From the NCBI GenBank assembly GCA_041158225.1, contig JBEBBU010000155.1, positions 1 through 7,961 on the forward strand: DNA of 7,961 nucleotides, in the 5' to 3' direction. Made by a program: the position numbers and the translations under genes. Shown one piece after another: positions 6,045 to 7,961 of this stretch (positions are counted from its first letter, which is position 1; each line of letters starts with the position of its first letter). The DNA comes from JBEBBU01 sp041158225. GTDB lineage: Bacteria; Pseudomonadota; Gammaproteobacteria; Methylococcales; Methylococcaceae. Under the pieces are notes generated by a model. The model had not been told where the DNA came from. It saw only the letters and a list, made by a program, of their open reading frames with translations, and searched no databases.

Positions 6045-6980
6045 GTGTCCCACAGTCACGCGCACCACCACCATCATCACGAACACGATGACCATGAGGT
6101 CAAAGGCCCGGGCGATACCCGTATGCTGTTTGCCCTGCTACTTACGGGATGCTTTGTCGTGGGTGAAACCATGGCAGGCTTCTATGCCAACAGCCTTGCG
6201 CTACTGAGTGATGCTGCTCACAACATGAGTGATGTATTGGCGCTGGCGCTTAGCTGGTATGCCTTACGGCTGCAGCGCAGGCCGGCGCATGAATCAAGGA
6301 CTTTTGGTTATCACCGTGCCGGTATTCTGGCTGCCTTTATCAATGCCACCACTCTGGTGGGCATTGCCCTCTGGCTGATTTATGAGGCCTCAGTCAGGTT
6401 GTCCAGTCCTCCCGTGGTGGATGGGCAATGGATGTCTGCCGTGGCTGCGCTCGCGCTTGTCCTGAATGCCTCGACGGCCTGGCTGGTCAGTCATGGTGCG
6501 CATCATGACCTCAATGTCAGAAGCGCATTCCTGCATCTGCTTGGCGATGTCATGGCTTCTCTGGGGGCCGTGCTGGCTGGACTTGGCATCATCTACACGG
6601 GGGCGCTCTGGCTTGATCCGCTGGTCAGTATACTGATGGGCGTGCTGATACTCTGGAATGCGCGTTCCCTGCTGTCTGAAGTGGTGGAAATCCTGCTGGA
6701 GGGCAAACCGCGGGATATCGAGATGAGTCATGTGGTGCGTGACATCCTGCAGTTACCGGGCGTCAGGGGGTTGCATCAGGTGCATATCTGGAGCCTGACC
6801 CGCGATTTCCGCGCGTTTTCAGCCCATGTCGTGGTGGATGACGTACTGGTGAGTGAGGGTGAAAGTGTCATCACGGCAGTTGAACAATGCCTGAAAAGCC
6901 GTTATGGCATCAGGCATGTCACCCTGCAACTGGAAGCCAGACGTTGTGATCCTGACAATCTCTATCACATGCCTGGGTAA
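6045..6980 (+). CDS. Cation diffusion facilitator (CDF) metal efflux transporter, CzcD/ZitB-like
   Basis: 311 residues from GTG. CDF proteins are inner-membrane antiporters that move Zn2+ (some also Cd2+ or Co2+) out of the cytoplasm in exchange for protons. Seen: a His-rich N terminus (HSHAHHHHHHEHDDH), a likely cytoplasmic metal-gathering segment; about six membrane segments (about 27-46, 51-72, 92-112, 129-149, 162-184, 188-205); the paired HxxxD motifs H59-D63 in helix 2 (DAAHNMSD) and H164-D168 in helix 5 (HLLGD) that form the transport site; and a C-terminal cytoplasmic domain with HQVHIWSL (234-241). The H-D/H-D site fits zinc-type members. It is divergent from the periplasmic protein gene and ends one base before the pgsA stop. 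Substrate beyond zinc cannot be read from sequence. No metal-responsive regulator gene is adjacent. Confidence 0.93.
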   Translation: MSHSHAHHHHHHEHDDHEVKGPGDTRMLFALLLTGCFVVGETMAGFYANSLALLSDAAHNMSDVLALALSWYALRLQRRPAHESRTFGYHRAGILAAFINATTLVGIALWLIYEASVRLSSPPVVDGQWMSAVAALALVLNASTAWLVSHGAHHDLNVRSAFLHLLGDVMASLGAVLAGLGIIYTGALWLDPLVSILMGVLILWNARSLLSEVVEILLEGKPRDIEMSHVVRDILQLPGVRGLHQVHIWSLTRDFRAFSAHVVVDDVLVSEGESVITAVEQCLKSRYGIRHVTLQLEARRCDPDNLYHMPG

Positions 6981-6981
6981 G

Positions 6982-7560
6982 TCATGGTGTGTTATGGTCA
7001 CGGTGCTGGAGCAGGGGCAGTGCTATCAGCAGGTACTGGATCATTGACCACAGGGTAAGGCCTGCGGAAACCACAAGGGCAAAGATCCCGACGGGTAGAA
7101 GCCATTCACGGTCAAGATCCAGCGCCAGCAGGATGGTGGTAATGGCGATAATCTGGAAAGTGGTTTTCCATTTGCCCAGACGGGATACAGCGACCTGTTT
7201 GCGTTCACCGATTTCTGCCATCCATTCTCTCAAAGAGGCGATGGTGATTTCTCTGGAAATGATGATGGCGACAGACAAGGCAATGATGGCACTGGGTTCC
7301 GCCTGAACGATCAACACCAGACTTACGGCAACAATGAGTTTGTCAGCTACCGGGTCAAGAAAAGCGCCGAAGCGTGTGGTCATACCCAGCTTGCGCGCAA
7401 GATAGCCATCCAGCCAGTCAGTAAAACCGGCAAGCGCAAACAGGAATCCGCACCAGGCGCGGGCATGTTCTATCGGCAGGTAAAAAACCACCACAAGCAC
7501 GGGAATCATGCAGATTCGCAGCAGCGTGAGCCAGTTTGGGAGGTTGAGTTTAATGGTCAT
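6982..7560 (-). CDS. pgsA: CDP-diacylglycerol-glycerol-3-phosphate 3-phosphatidyltransferase
   Basis: 192 residues, a normal length for PgsA. The enzyme joins CDP-diacylglycerol and glycerol-3-phosphate to make phosphatidylglycerophosphate, the committed step to phosphatidylglycerol and cardiolipin, in the inner membrane. Seen: the start MTIKLNLPNWLTLLRI, typical of PgsA, and the full CDP-alcohol phosphotransferase signature with D48, D51-G52, A55-R56, G65, D69 and D73 (DGYLAR...FGAFLDPVAD); several membrane helices follow (about 76-104, 133-147, 155-182). The cytoplasmic SREIT...LREWMAE stretch also fits PgsA rather than phosphatidylserine synthase. The ATG overlaps the uvrC stop (ATGA, 7557-7560), as expected for an operon read from uvrC. 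The stop at 6982 faces the CDF stop with one base between. Confidence 0.95.
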   Translation of the reverse strand: MTIKLNLPNWLTLLRICMIPVLVVVFYLPIEHARAWCGFLFALAGFTDWLDGYLARKLGMTTRFGAFLDPVADKLIVAVSLVLIVQAEPSAIIALSVAIIISREITIASLREWMAEIGERKQVAVSRLGKWKTTFQIIAITTILLALDLDREWLLPVGIFALVVSAGLTLWSMIQYLLIALPLLQHRDHNTP

Positions 7561-7961
7561 CTGCCCTGATCATGAAAAAAGTCGTAAATACGCTGTGCCA
7601 GTTGCCGGCTGATGCCTTCTACGCTGGCTAGCGCGTCCACATCTGCACGACTGATTTCCCGAAGGCCACCAAACTGGCGAAGCAGTTGCTGGCGCCTTTT
7701 GGGGCCAACACCCGCAAGCTCTTCCAGAGACGAGGCCTGTCTCGCTTTTGCGCGTCTCTGGCGGTGTCCAGTGATGGCAAAACGGTGAGCCTCATCCCTG
7801 ACCTGCTGAATCAGCAGCAGTGCGGGCGAGTGTGCAGGTAGTATGATAGGGTCTTTGCGGCCAACTGCAAACAACATTTCCAATCCAGGTTTACGGTCAG
7901 GGCCTTTGGCTACACCAATGATCTGTATCCCCAGAGCTTCCGGGTCTGCGCCAATGGCTTG
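7557..7961 (-). CDS. uvrC: UvrABC excinuclease subunit C, C-terminal part
   Basis: The frame is open from the right window edge, so only the last 134 residues are present, of about 600 expected. UvrC makes the two incisions around a lesion in nucleotide excision repair. Seen: IIGVAKGPDRKPGLE (residues 14-28 of the fragment), part of the RNase H-like endonuclease domain; VRDEAHRFAI (54-63) with the conserved active-site-region histidine H59; then two helix-hairpin-helix motifs (about 78-103, LAGVGPKRRQQLL, and 104-131, ASVEGISRQLAQRI) that bind DNA for the 5' incision. An internal TTG at 7883 is not a start, because the family-conserved sequence continues upstream of it. The 4-bp overlap with pgsA indicates co-transcription. 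Confidence 0.96.
   Translation of the reverse strand, partial: QAIGADPEALGIQIIGVAKGPDRKPGLEMLFAVGRKDPIILPAHSPALLLIQQVRDEAHRFAITGHRQRRAKARQASSLEELAGVGPKRRQQLLRQFGGLREISRADVDALASVEGISRQLAQRIYDFFHDQGR

Overview
The window looks like chromosomal DNA of a Gram-negative, probably gammaproteobacterial, organism. The reasons are a uvrC-pgsA pair with a 4-bp start/stop overlap (a typical gammaproteobacterial neighbourhood), Sec signal peptides on two proteins that suit a periplasm, a proteobacterial-type FmdB zinc-ribbon protein, and fairly high GC (by eye in the mid-50s percent). No species can be named from the sequence. Coding density is very high: nine genes (two cut by the window edges), no stretch over about 80 bases without a gene, and no RNA gene, insertion sequence, phage gene or CRISPR array.

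Left part (1-3833, minus strand): a tight three-gene operon, read from right to left. It encodes two large, related membrane-associated GTPases of dynamin-like/HSR1-like character (3833-2115 and 2118-508, overlapping by ATGA). The N-terminal part of an AI-2E-family (UPF0118, YdiK/PerM-like) membrane permease follows (504 to beyond base 1), one codon after the second GTPase and in the same reading frame. The operon begins with a TTG start behind a near-perfect Shine-Dalgarno sequence.

Middle part (3909-5178, plus strand): a divergently transcribed three-gene operon with TGATG stop/start overlaps at both junctions. It encodes a small FmdB-type zinc-ribbon protein, an exported FMN-binding-domain protein with a covalent-flavinylation motif (DAITGAT), and a four-helix membrane protein with several helix-associated histidines. 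I infer that the last two form an extracytoplasmic flavin/heme redox module. This is the most interesting candidate system in the window.

Right part (5165-7961): a minus-strand periplasmic protein of unknown function (5971-5165), whose 3' end overlaps the membrane-protein gene by 14 bp. Divergent from it is a zinc-type cation diffusion facilitator (6045-6980, GTG start, His-rich N terminus). Last come the convergent housekeeping genes pgsA (7560-6982) and the 3' end of uvrC (7961-7557). The CDF and pgsA stop codons are separated by one base, so there is no room for a terminator between them.
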